Source: Streptomyces roseochromogenus subsp. oscitans DS 12.976
Lineage (GTDB): Bacteria; Actinomycetota; Actinomycetes; Streptomycetales; Streptomycetaceae
Assembly (NCBI RefSeq): GCF_000497445.1
Contig: NZ_CM002285.1
Coordinates: 3,823,718 to 3,841,902, forward strand
Direction: 5' to 3'
DNA: 18,185 nt
Within the stretch, counting starts at the first letter, position 1. Every line of letters starts with the position of its first letter. This document shows, piece after piece, positions 1 to 7,188 of the stretch. The position numbers were made by a program, and so were the translations under genes. The notes below the pieces were generated by a model. It had not been told where the DNA came from and did no database searches. It was given only the letters and a program-made list of their open reading frames with translations.

Positions 1-14
1 AAACCTTCGCTCAG

Positions 15-419
15 CTACGAGGCCCGGGACTGGATTTCCCGGGCCTCGTCGTATGCCTGGCGGGCCTTTGCCACTGCCGGCATGCGGTCATGGGTCCACT
101 GGGCCAGGGAGCGCACCTGCTCCGCCGCCTCACGGCCGAGGCCGGTGAGCGAGTAGTCGACGCGGGGCGGGATGACCGGCTTGGCGTCCCGGTGGACCAG
201 GCCGTCGCGCTCCAGGGTCTGCAGGGTCTGGGTGAGCATCTTCTCGCTGACGGTCCGCCCGCCGAGGCCGCTGATCGCCCGGCGCAGCTCGCTGAACCGG
301 TACGGCCGCTCCAGCAGCTCGATCAGGACAAGGACACCCCAGCGGCTGGTGACGTGCTCCAGGACGAGCCGGTAGGGGCACACGGCCTCGGCATCCGCCG
401 CGTTCTTGCTTACTGCCAT
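15..419 (-). CDS. HxlR-family (DUF24) winged-helix transcriptional regulator
   Basis: The 134-residue protein has the HxlR/DUF24 layout: an N-terminal Cys-Pro (C14, in AVCPYRLVLEHVTSRWG), a winged helix around residues 25-80 with RFSELRRAISG and SEKMLTQTLQTLERDGLVHR, and a wing ending in PPRVDYSLTGLG. HxlR proteins bind DNA as dimers, and many (YodB, QorR) sense quinones, aldehydes or diamide through a cysteine near the N-terminus; C14 is placed for that. It is divergent from an NmrA/QorB-type oxidoreductase, the classic target arrangement, and an operator-like palindrome begins 4 bp upstream of its ATG. Its job as a redox- or electrophile-responsive repressor of that neighbour is inferred. 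The last codons form a long hairpin, described separately. Confidence 0.93.
   Translation of the reverse strand: MAVSKNAADAEAVCPYRLVLEHVTSRWGVLVLIELLERPYRFSELRRAISGLGGRTVSEKMLTQTLQTLERDGLVHRDAKPVIPPRVDYSLTGLGREAAEQVRSLAQWTHDRMPAVAKARQAYDEAREIQSRAS
17..49 (-). terminator. 12-bp perfect hairpin at the 3' end of the HxlR gene
   Basis: Bases 17-28 and 38-49 are perfectly complementary (ACGAGGCCCGGG against CCCGGGCCTCGT) around a 9-nt loop. The stem lies inside the last codons of the regulator gene and reaches its TAG stop. No clear U-run follows on the minus strand, which is usual for GC-rich actinomycete terminators. It could act in both directions. Terminator function is inferred from stem strength and position only. 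Confidence 0.5.
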
Positions 420-422
420 GCC

Positions 423-447
423 AGTACCTTACTTCAAAGTGGGTACT
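423..447. promoter_or_regulatory. Putative HxlR operator AGTACC-N13-GGTACT
   Basis: A 6-bp inverted repeat AGTACC (423-428) / GGTACT (442-447) with a 13-bp AT-richer centre sits between the divergent HxlR and oxidoreductase genes. It begins 4 bp from the regulator ATG and its right arm reaches the proposed -35 of the oxidoreductase promoter. HxlR operators are typically GTAC/TAC-ended dyads in this position. Binding by the neighbouring regulator is inferred. Confidence 0.55.
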
Positions 448-475
448 TTCAAAAGGTTAGCGCCCCTCCTAGGGT
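447..475 (+). promoter_or_regulatory. Putative promoter of the NmrA/QorB-type oxidoreductase
   Basis: TTTCAA (447-452), a 17-bp spacer and TAGGGT (470-475) resemble a Streptomyces housekeeping promoter; the -10 fits TAGRRT. A start site near 482 gives a leader of about 33 nt containing AGGAG at 501-505, well placed for the ATG at 515. The -35 touches the putative HxlR operator. Confidence 0.45.
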
Positions 476-514
476 GAGTGTCACAAGGCACCCCCCGACT
501 AGGAGTTCTGAACC

Positions 515-1355
<841 letters not shown>

Positions 1356-1369
<14 letters not shown>

Positions 1370-1395
1370 TCCTTCCGCTCAAGAGCTGATCCCTC
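1356..1395. repeat. 20-bp tandem duplication over the oxidoreductase stop codon
   Basis: Bases 1356-1375 and 1376-1395 match at 19 of 20 positions (CGCTCAAGAGCTGATCCYTC). The first copy encodes the last residues and the TGA stop at 1367-1369; the second is non-coding. This looks like a slippage duplication. Confidence 0.85.
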
Positions 1396-1407
1396 CGAAG
1401 CCCTCGC

Positions 1408-1441
1408 CTGTCATGACCGTATGCCGATACACACATGACAG
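1408..1441. repeat. 8-bp inverted repeat between the oxidoreductase and rarD
   Basis: CTGTCATG (1408-1415) is perfectly repeated in inverse as CATGACAG (1434-1441) with an 18-bp centre. The left arm overlaps the self-complementary GTCATGAC (1410-1417). It lies about 60 bp before the rarD start. It may be an operator for rarD or a weak hairpin ending the upstream transcript; there is no T-run. Confidence 0.45.
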
Positions 1442-1499
1442 ACGGGGGCGCCCGGCGTTACCTTCGTTCTCGCATGCCTGATGTGAGAGGGAGGGGCCG

Positions 1500-2450
1500 G
1501 TGACCGGGACGTCCAGGGGTGAGCACCGAATAGGCCTGCTCAACGGCTTCGCCGCCTACGGCATGTGGGGCCTGGTGCCCCTGTTCTGGCCGCTGCTGAA
1601 GCCCGCCGGGGCGGTGGAGATCCTCGCCCACCGCATGGTGTGGTCCCTCGCCGTCGTCGCCGTGGCACTGCTCTTCGTACGGCGCTGGGCCTGGGCCGGA
1701 GAGCTGCTGCGCCAGCCGCGCCGGCTCGGGCTGGTCGCCGTGGCCGCCACCGTCATCACGGTGAACTGGGGCGTCTACATCTGGGCCGTGAACTCCGGCC
1801 ATGTGGTCGAGTCCTCCCTCGGTTACTTCATCAACCCGCTGGTGACCATCGCGATGGGTGTGCTGCTGCTGAAGGAGCGGCTGCGGCCCGTGCAGTGGGC
1901 GGCGGTCGCGACCGGCTTCGCCGCCGTCGTCGTCCTGACCGTCGGCTACGGCCGACCGCCGTGGATCTCGCTGGTCCTCGCCTTCTCCTTCGCCACCTAC
2001 GGCCTGGTCAAGAAGAAGGTCGGCCTCGGCGGTGTCGAGTCGCTGGCCGCCGAGACCGCGATCCAGTTCCTGCCCGCGCTCGGCTATCTGCTGTGGCTCG
2101 GCTCGCACGGCGAGGCGAGCTTCCTCAACGACGGCGCCGGGCACGCGGCCCTGCTCGCCTCCACCGGTGTCGTCACCGCACTGCCGCTGGTCTGCTTCGG
2201 CGCGGCGGCGATCCGCGTGCCGCTGTCCACGCTGGGCCTGCTGCAGTATCTGGCGCCCGTCTTCCAGTTCCTGCTCGGCGTCCTCTACTTCCACGAGGCC
2301 ATGCCGCCCGAGCGCTGGGCCGGGTTCGCGCTGGTCTGGCTGGCGCTGCTGCTGCTCACGGGCGACGCGCTGCGCACCGCACGCCGGCCGAGGGAACCTC
2401 TTGGCCCGCCCCGGGTGGACACGCCCGACTCCGCACCCGTGGAAGCCTGA
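1500..2450 (+). CDS. rarD: RarD-type EamA-family membrane transporter
   Basis: This 316-residue protein is almost entirely hydrophobic, with about ten membrane helices in two EamA-like halves, as in the drug/metabolite transporter superfamily. RarD hallmarks are visible: NGFAAYGMWGLVPLFWP at the start, the first-half motif NWGVYIWAVNSGHVVESSLGYFINPL around residues 85-110, then LKERLRPVQW, and LGLLQYLAPVFQFLLGVLYFHE in the second half. Family members are inner-membrane exporters, but RarD substrates are poorly known. The GTG at 1500 is preceded by a purine-rich GAGGGAGGGG ribosome-binding site. The C-terminal ~25 residues are polar and probably cytoplasmic. The stop codon lies in the first unit of a 16-bp tandem repeat. 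Confidence 0.94.
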   Translation: MTGTSRGEHRIGLLNGFAAYGMWGLVPLFWPLLKPAGAVEILAHRMVWSLAVVAVALLFVRRWAWAGELLRQPRRLGLVAVAATVITVNWGVYIWAVNSGHVVESSLGYFINPLVTIAMGVLLLKERLRPVQWAAVATGFAAVVVLTVGYGRPPWISLVLAFSFATYGLVKKKVGLGGVESLAAETAIQFLPALGYLLWLGSHGEASFLNDGAGHAALLASTGVVTALPLVCFGAAAIRVPLSTLGLLQYLAPVFQFLLGVLYFHEAMPPERWAGFALVWLALLLLTGDALRTARRPREPLGPPRVDTPDSAPVEA

Positions 2451-2511
2451 ACCGGCGGATCTCCGAACCGGCGGGCCTTCGAACCGGTGGGCCTCCGAAC
2501 CCCTGGAGCGC
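2448..2511. repeat. 16-bp tandem repeat, about 3.5 copies, after rarD
   Basis: Units begin at 2448, 2464, 2480 and 2496 and share the core GAACCGGYGG; the last is degenerate. The first unit includes the rarD TGA. The period is not a multiple of three. Nothing else is seen in the 104 bp between rarD and the VOC gene apart from a possible -10 box. Confidence 0.75.
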
Positions 2512-2549
2512 GCGATCCGGTGGACGCCGCCGCTGTCAGTGCTCGCCGC

Positions 2550-2555
2550 TATAAG
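2550..2555 (+). promoter_or_regulatory. Possible -10 box (TATAAG) for a leaderless VOC transcript
   Basis: TATAAG ends 8 bp before the ATG at 2564, and no ribosome-binding site is seen before that ATG. A leaderless mRNA, common in actinomycetes, would explain both. No convincing -35 is seen. Confidence 0.3.
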
Positions 2556-2563
2556 TGGTGACC

Positions 2564-3043
2564 ATGTCTACTCAGTCACCCACCGAGGTCCCCGGCCCCC
2601 TGCACTGGAAGCTCGTCATCGACACGGCCGACCCGCACGCACAGGCCGACTTCTGGGCCGCTGCGCTGCACTACGCGGCCGAGGACAACAGCGCCCTCGT
2701 CGAACGGCTGCTGTCCGCAGGCGCGCTGCCCGGCGAGGCCACGGTCGAGTACCACGGCCGCCCCGCCTTCCGTGACCTGATCGCCGTACGGCATCCCGAC
2801 GACCCGTACGACCCGGAGACCGGCACCGGACTGGGCCGGCGCCTGCTCTTCCAACGCGTCCCGGAGCCGAAGACGGTCAAGAACCGGCTCCACCTGGATC
2901 TGCACGCCGGCCCCGGGCGGCGCGCGGCGGAACTGGCCCGGCTTCAGACACTGGGCGCGCGGGTGGTGCGCGAGGTGAAGGAGCCCGGTGGGGAGTGGCT
3001 CGTGCTGACGGACCCGGAGGGCAACGAATTCTGCCTGCAGTAG
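2564..3043 (+). CDS. VOC-family (glyoxalase/bleomycin-resistance fold) protein
   Basis: The protein of about 159 residues has the glyoxalase-like pattern of two beta-alpha-beta-beta-beta modules: LHWKLVIDTADPHAQADFWAAAL at the N-terminus, a middle strand reading LLFQRVPEPKTVKNRLHLDLH, and the C-terminal LVLTDPEGNEFCLQ, where the Glu of GNEFC is a usual metal ligand and His residues supply others. VOC proteins are metal-dependent isomerases, dioxygenases or drug-binding proteins; this Glyoxalase_6-like subgroup has no fixed function. ATG 2564 is preferred, but in-frame GTGs at 2555 and 2558 are possible. It lies co-directionally after rarD, though the repeat-bearing gap makes a shared transcript uncertain. 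Confidence 0.9.
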   Translation: MSTQSPTEVPGPLHWKLVIDTADPHAQADFWAAALHYAAEDNSALVERLLSAGALPGEATVEYHGRPAFRDLIAVRHPDDPYDPETGTGLGRRLLFQRVPEPKTVKNRLHLDLHAGPGRRAAELARLQTLGARVVREVKEPGGEWLVLTDPEGNEFCLQ

Positions 3044-3052
3044 GGCGCGTTG

Positions 3053-3082
3053 CCGCGCATGCCGCCGGTTACGGCCGCGCGG
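3053..3082. terminator. GC-rich inverted repeat between convergent genes
   Basis: CCGCGC (3053-3058) and GCGCGG (3077-3082) flank the 25-bp gap where the VOC gene (+) and the TPR-like gene (-) converge. It could be a bidirectional terminator. The arms are short and such GC dyads are frequent in this genome, so support is modest. Confidence 0.25.
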
Positions 3083-4325
3083 CGCGGGCCGCCCGGTCGG
3101 CCAGGCGGGCCATACGGGCACGGGCGGACTCCAGCGGGCCCGGGTCGTCGGCGGCGGGGCCCGGCTCGGTGGCAAGGTCCGTCCACAGCTCGATCAGGTC
3201 CCGGCCCAGCCGCAGGCCCTCCTCGGGGTCACGTACGGCACGCCACGCGGTCGCCGCGCTCCGCACATTGCCGTAGGCGGCCTCCGCGTCCCGCGCCTGC
3301 CGGCGCAGCCGGGCCAGGTCCAGGGACAGCTGGAAGGCACGGACCGGCTCGTCTCCCAAGTAGGCGATGTAGGCGGCCAGTTCGCGCAGGTGCAGCACCT
3401 CCGCATGGCGGGGGCCCAGCACGGTGGTCGCCTCGGTGACCGTATGGTCGGCGAGTTCCGCCGCCGCCTCGATACGGCCGGCCCGCACGGCCTCGTTGAT
3501 CCGCGTCATCGGCTCGGTGAGCAGCTCGGCCCCCTCCGCGGTCTCGGTCACGGGCCCGTCCCCGAGCACCTCCTCGGCAACGGCGTCGAAGCCTCGCGCG
3601 GGGGTGTGAGTGGGACCGGGGTCGGCGGCGGAGACCGCGGGGTCGGGCTCGAGATACAGGGCGGCAGCGGAGGCGGGAACCGTGGGTGCCGGCTTGGAGA
3701 CCGGGAGCGGGGCGGGTGCGGGGGACATGGGGGCCGGCGTCGAGTGCGAGAGTGGGGCGAAGGCGGGGGCCACGGGGGTGGGCACAGGGAACGGGGCCGG
3801 GGCCGAGACGGGCGCCGCGTAGGCCGGCTCGGGGTCTCGGATGTCGGTAACGGGCGCCGGTGCCTGCCTGGTCGGCATGACCGGTGCCGGCCCGAACTGC
3901 CCCATCGGCGCCTGCGCCGTCCCGGCCGGCACAGGTTCCGGGTTGTCGGCCGGGGGTACGTCCCGCACGCCCCCGGGCGAGGGCGCCCCGCTGACGCCCC
4001 GCGGCACGCCCTCCCGAGCACCCTCCGGCGAGGCCACCCGTACCGGCTCCCCCGTCATCCGGCTGGAGCCGTCCGCCGAGACCTCCAGGGGAACCACACA
4101 GCCCGCGCTGTCGTCGTGGATCGTGGCGCGTACGGGAGCGCCCAGGCTGATGGCCAGGCGCTGGAGGTGGTTGAGGACGGCCTGCCGGATCTCCTCGCCC
4201 GGCGCGGCCGCCACCGAGGTCCCGCCCACCGACGCGCCGCCCGCGCCGAACACCCGGACCGGTACCACCGCCGGATGCGCCGCGGGCTGCTGCGCCCGCT
4301 TCTTCTCGAAGCTGAGTCGAGACAT
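3069..4325 (-). CDS. Pro/Ala-rich protein with C-terminal TPR-like helical domain, function unknown
   Basis: This 418-residue protein has three parts. Residues 1 to ~85 (MSRLSFEKKRAQQ, then a Gly/Ala-rich stretch and GEEIRQAVLNHLQRLAISLGAPVRATIHDD) resemble a conserved Streptomyces N-terminal domain of unknown function. About 90-260 is a low-complexity Pro/Ala/Val/Ser linker. About 270-400 is helical, with pairs such as RINEAVRAGRIEAAAELADH and HLRELAAYIAYLGDEPVRAF that read as degenerate tetratricopeptide repeats. No signal peptide or membrane segment is visible, so it is probably cytoplasmic and a protein-interaction factor. The ATG at 4325 follows GAGGGAAA. It is divergent from the FMN reductase. 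I recognise the type from Streptomyces but know no function. Confidence 0.88.
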   Translation of the reverse strand: MSRLSFEKKRAQQPAAHPAVVPVRVFGAGGASVGGTSVAAAPGEEIRQAVLNHLQRLAISLGAPVRATIHDDSAGCVVPLEVSADGSSRMTGEPVRVASPEGAREGVPRGVSGAPSPGGVRDVPPADNPEPVPAGTAQAPMGQFGPAPVMPTRQAPAPVTDIRDPEPAYAAPVSAPAPFPVPTPVAPAFAPLSHSTPAPMSPAPAPLPVSKPAPTVPASAAALYLEPDPAVSAADPGPTHTPARGFDAVAEEVLGDGPVTETAEGAELLTEPMTRINEAVRAGRIEAAAELADHTVTEATTVLGPRHAEVLHLRELAAYIAYLGDEPVRAFQLSLDLARLRRQARDAEAAYGNVRSAATAWRAVRDPEEGLRLGRDLIELWTDLATEPGPAADDPGPLESARARMARLADRAARAARP

Positions 4326-4446
4326 CGGTTTTCCCTCACTCCCCCGGCGTCGCGCGATCCGGTCGTACGCGTCCTGCCCACCAGTGTGTCGGCTCGCCCC
4401 GGCTTCCGCGTCACCGCAGCGTCACAGCCTCGCACCAGCCGCACCC

Positions 4447-4480
4447 TGGTCAAGTTTGCTTGCGTGTGCATAAAATGCAT
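4447..4480 (+). promoter_or_regulatory. Promoter of the FMN reductase with an embedded palindrome
   Basis: TGGTCA (4447-4452), an 18-bp spacer and TAAAAT (4471-4476) form a plausible promoter. The -10 lies inside the perfect dyad TGCAT-AAA-ATGCA (4467-4479), so a dimer bound there would block polymerase. This is one of the few AT-rich patches in the region. On the minus strand TTGACC (4448-4453) could be the -35 for the divergent TPR-like gene. Which factor binds is unknown; the dyad resembles MarR-type operators and also the TGCAT half-sites of actinomycete ArgR boxes. Confidence 0.45.
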
Positions 4481-4522
4481 GTGCCTCTATTCCTCGTACG
4501 GCAGTACTCATCTGGGGGACCC

Positions 4523-5110
4523 ATGAGCCGTCGTTTCCTCTTCGTCCTGGGCAGCGCACGCGCCGAGGGCAACACCGAACTATTGGCCCGCACCGCGGCC
4601 GAGCAACTGCCCGGTGACGTCGAACAACGCTGGATCCGCCTGGCCGAGCACCCGCTGCCCGACTTCGTGGACCAGCGGCACGACAGCGACCACGTACGGC
4701 CGCCTTCGGACAGCGCCACCGGTCTGCTGCTGGACGCCACACTCGCGGCCACGGACATCGTGATCGCCTCCCCGCTGTACTGGTACTCGGTGTCCAGCCT
4801 CACCAAGCGCTACCTGGACCACTGGTCCGGCTGGCTGCGCACCCCCGGTCTCGACTTCAAGGCGACCCTGGCCGGCCGCACGCTCTGGGGCATCGCCGCG
4901 CTCGCCGACAGCGAGCCGTCGGTCGCCGACCCCTACGCCGGCACGCTCCACAACTCGGCCGCCTATATGGGGATGCGCTTCGGCGGGGTGCTGCTGGGCA
5001 ACGGCAGCGCCCGCGGCGACGTGCTGAAGGACACCGACGCGCTGGCCCGCGCAAAGACGTTCTTCGCACAGGACGCGCCCCTCGCGCGCTTCCCTCACCA
5101 GACCGCCTGA
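4523..5110 (+). CDS. NAD(P)H-dependent FMN reductase / flavodoxin-fold quinone reductase
   Basis: The 195-residue protein has the flavodoxin-like fold of NADPH-dependent FMN reductases: FLFVLGSARAEGNTELLAR at residues 5-23 is the phosphate-binding loop (GSxRxxxNT), and IVIASPLYWYSVSSLTKRYLDHW around 80-102 is the flavin ring-contact segment with PLYW. Such enzymes use FMN and NAD(P)H to reduce quinones, nitro or azo compounds, or free flavin. ATG 4523 has a GGGGGA ribosome-binding site; an in-frame TTG at 4460 would start within the promoter and is rejected. It is divergent from the TPR-like gene and convergent with the ABC permease, 14 bp away. Substrate unknown. Confidence 0.92.
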   Translation: MSRRFLFVLGSARAEGNTELLARTAAEQLPGDVEQRWIRLAEHPLPDFVDQRHDSDHVRPPSDSATGLLLDATLAATDIVIASPLYWYSVSSLTKRYLDHWSGWLRTPGLDFKATLAGRTLWGIAALADSEPSVADPYAGTLHNSAAYMGMRFGGVLLGNGSARGDVLKDTDALARAKTFFAQDAPLARFPHQTA

Positions 5111-5130
5111 GATGCCTCAGAGGGTCAGGC
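5105..5130. terminator. Bidirectional terminator-like hairpin spanning two convergent stop codons
   Basis: GCCTGA (5105-5110) and TCAGGC (5125-5130) are inverted arms. The left arm holds the TGA of the FMN reductase and the right arm the stop of the ABC permease on the other strand. A competing short hairpin CTGAG-ATGC-CTCAG occupies 5107-5120. There is no T-run, so the terminator role is inferred from placement. Confidence 0.4.
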
Positions 5131-6060
5131 ACTGATGTCCTTCGTCGTGAACCGAGCCCATGCCGCCGAGCCGAACACGGCCGCGTACAGCGCCTGGAGG
5201 CCGAGGTTCTTCACCATGTCGTCCCAGTAGACGGGGTCGCGTATCAGGTCGGCGAAGGACAGCCAGTAGTGCGAGAAGAAGTACGGCTGGAGCGCGTGCA
5301 ACTGGGGTATCTGGTCGAGGATCTGCACGGTGATGAGCAGGCCGACGGTAGTCGCCATCGCCGCGATACCGCTGCCCGTGAGTGTCGACACGAACAGGCC
5401 GAGCGCCGCCACGCCGACCAGTGAGGCGGCGACCACCAGGGCGATCAGCAGGGCCCGGCCGAGGCCCTCGGCGAAGCTGATCCGGGTGCCGGAGATGGTC
5501 GTGAGGTCGCCCAGCGGGAAGAGCAGCGCGCCGACGAGCAGCGCCGAGACGGCGACGACCAGCGTGGCCAGCACGCAGAAGGCCATCACCGCCGTGTACT
5601 TGGTGAGCAGCAGCCGGGTGCGGCCGGCCGGGGCGACCAGCAGATAGCGCAGGGTGCCCGCGCCCGCCTCGCCCGCGATGGCGTCGCCCGCGACCACTCC
5701 GACGGCCATCGGCAGGAAGAACGGCAAAGTCGCGGCCAGCGCGGTGAACACCAGGAACAGGCCGTTGTTGGTGATCTGCGAGATGAACGCCGGGCCCTGG
5801 CCACTGTGGTCCGCCGTCCCGCCGCCCCGCGTCTGGATCTTCACGGCGATCCCGACCAGCACCGGCACCGCGGCCAGCACCCCGAGCAGGGCGAGCGTGC
5901 GCCAGCGCCGGACGGTCGTGACCAGCTCGCTGCGCAGCAGACCGAACGTCCACAGCGGACTCGGCCGGGGGACGGCGGATCCAAGGACGGACTCGCCTCC
6001 GCCAACCGACTCGCCTCCGGCAACGGTCTCTGCTCCGGCTGCCGTCTCAGCCCGCGACAT
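5125..6060 (-). CDS. ABC-2-type transporter permease
   Basis: This 311-residue integral membrane protein has about six transmembrane segments: one near residues 57-73, then segments in the ranges ~100-125, ~155-180, ~200-235, ~240-260 and at the C-terminus. The first periplasmic stretch after helix 1 and the motif GDAIAGEAGAGTLRYLLVAPAGRTRLLLTKY fit ABC-2 permeases of the YhaP/NatB kind, where this loop contacts the ATPase. Its ATG overlaps the end of the ATPase gene by 14 bp, so the two are translationally coupled and almost certainly form one exporter. Residues 5-28 are four tandem 6-residue repeats (E-T/S-A/V-x-G-x), an unusual extension before the first helix. Substrate unknown. Confidence 0.93.
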   Translation of the reverse strand: MSRAETAAGAETVAGGESVGGGESVLGSAVPRPSPLWTFGLLRSELVTTVRRWRTLALLGVLAAVPVLVGIAVKIQTRGGGTADHSGQGPAFISQITNNGLFLVFTALAATLPFFLPMAVGVVAGDAIAGEAGAGTLRYLLVAPAGRTRLLLTKYTAVMAFCVLATLVVAVSALLVGALLFPLGDLTTISGTRISFAEGLGRALLIALVVAASLVGVAALGLFVSTLTGSGIAAMATTVGLLITVQILDQIPQLHALQPYFFSHYWLSFADLIRDPVYWDDMVKNLGLQALYAAVFGSAAWARFTTKDISA

Positions 6061-7111
6061 CGAAGCCCTCCCCCGTCAGCGCCACGAACGCGTCCTCCAG
6101 CGAGGCCCGTTCGACCGTGAAGCCGCGGACCCGCACCCCCGCCGCGACCAGGGTCGCGTTCACCTCGGCGAGGTCCCGCGCGGGCGGTTCGCCGGTGACC
6201 CGGTCGCCGTCGACGGTGACGTCCCCGACGCCCTGCTCCTTCAGCACCCTGGCCGCCTCGGCCGGATCCGGGGTGGTCACCACCAGCCGGCGGCGCGCCC
6301 CGGCCACCAGGTCGGCCACGGCGCCCTGCGTGACAAGCCGGCCCCGCGCCATGACCGCCGCGTGCGTGCACACCTGCTCGATCTCGTCGAGGAGGTGGGA
6401 GGAGAGGAAGACGGTGGTGCCGTCGGCGGCCAACTCCCGGATCAGGGTGCGGATCTCGCGCATGCCCTGCGGGTCGAGGCCGTTGGTGGGCTCGTCCAGG
6501 ACGAGCAGCCGGCGCGGCTGGAGCAGCGCGGCGGCGAGGCCCAGGCGCTGTTTCATGCCGAGCGAGTACGCCTTCGCCTTCTTGCCCGCTGCCGCCGCGA
6601 GGCCCACCCGGTCCAGAGCGGCGGCGACGCGGGCACGCCGGGTCCGGGGGTCGGCGGTCGGGTCGGCTGCGTCGTAGCGCAGCAGGTTGTCCCGGCCGGA
6701 GAGGAAGCCGTACAGGGCCGGGCCCTCGATGAGCGCACCGACCTGCGGCAGGACGGCACGGGCCGCCCGGGGCATCGGGCGGCCCAGCACGCGGGCCGTG
6801 CCCGCCGTCGGCTCGATCAGGCCCATCAGCATCCGGATGGTGGTGGTTTTACCTGAGCCGTTCGGACCGAGGAAGCCGAAGACGCTGCCCGCCGGGACGG
6901 TCAGGTCGAGCCCGTCGACGGCGAGCTGTCCGCCGCGGTAGCGCTTGGTGAGACCACGGGTGACGATGACACCGTCCTGCGTCCGTCCCGGCTCCGGGGC
7001 GGTGACGGCGCCGCTCGCCTCCGCCCGGCCCGGAGCCGCGGCACGCTGCTCGGCGTCCCCCGCTTCCCCCGCACCCCTCGCTTCCCGCTCCGTGGCGGAC
7101 GGCTCGTCCAT
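6047..7111 (-). CDS. ABC transporter ATP-binding protein
   Basis: This 354-residue ATPase shows Walker A GPNGSGKT (82-89), the signature YSLGMKQRLGLAAAL, Walker B LLVLDEPTNGLDP with catalytic Glu and D-loop, and the switch His in VFLSSHLLDEIEQV. The C-terminal ~85 residues are the extra domain common in CcmA/NatA-like exporters. The first ~45 residues are an Ala/Glu/Gly-rich extension; an internal start near the core domain is possible, but ATG 7111 has a strong GGGGGGAG ribosome-binding site. It is followed with a 14-bp overlap by its permease and preceded, 77 bp away, by the LolA-like gene. Exporter function is sure; cargo (lipid, drug or peptide) is not. Confidence 0.96.
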   Translation of the reverse strand: MDEPSATEREARGAGEAGDAEQRAAAPGRAEASGAVTAPEPGRTQDGVIVTRGLTKRYRGGQLAVDGLDLTVPAGSVFGFLGPNGSGKTTTIRMLMGLIEPTAGTARVLGRPMPRAARAVLPQVGALIEGPALYGFLSGRDNLLRYDAADPTADPRTRRARVAAALDRVGLAAAAGKKAKAYSLGMKQRLGLAAALLQPRRLLVLDEPTNGLDPQGMREIRTLIRELAADGTTVFLSSHLLDEIEQVCTHAAVMARGRLVTQGAVADLVAGARRRLVVTTPDPAEAARVLKEQGVGDVTVDGDRVTGEPPARDLAEVNATLVAAGVRVRGFTVERASLEDAFVALTGEGFDVAG

Positions 7112-7122
7112 CGGCTCCCCCC

Positions 7123-7151
7123 TCGATTCGTCCTGCCCCCCGAAGGGTCAA
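7123..7151 (-). promoter_or_regulatory. Possible promoter upstream of the ABC operon
   Basis: On the minus strand TTGACC (7146-7151) is followed after 17 bp by AATCGA, within the 77-bp gap between the LolA-like gene and the ATPase. The -35 is good and the -10 weak. The ABC pair may therefore have its own promoter besides read-through from the LolA-like gene. Confidence 0.25.
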
Positions 7152-7188
7152 CGTACGATCACGTCCCGCCGTGCCCGGAAGGGGTCAC

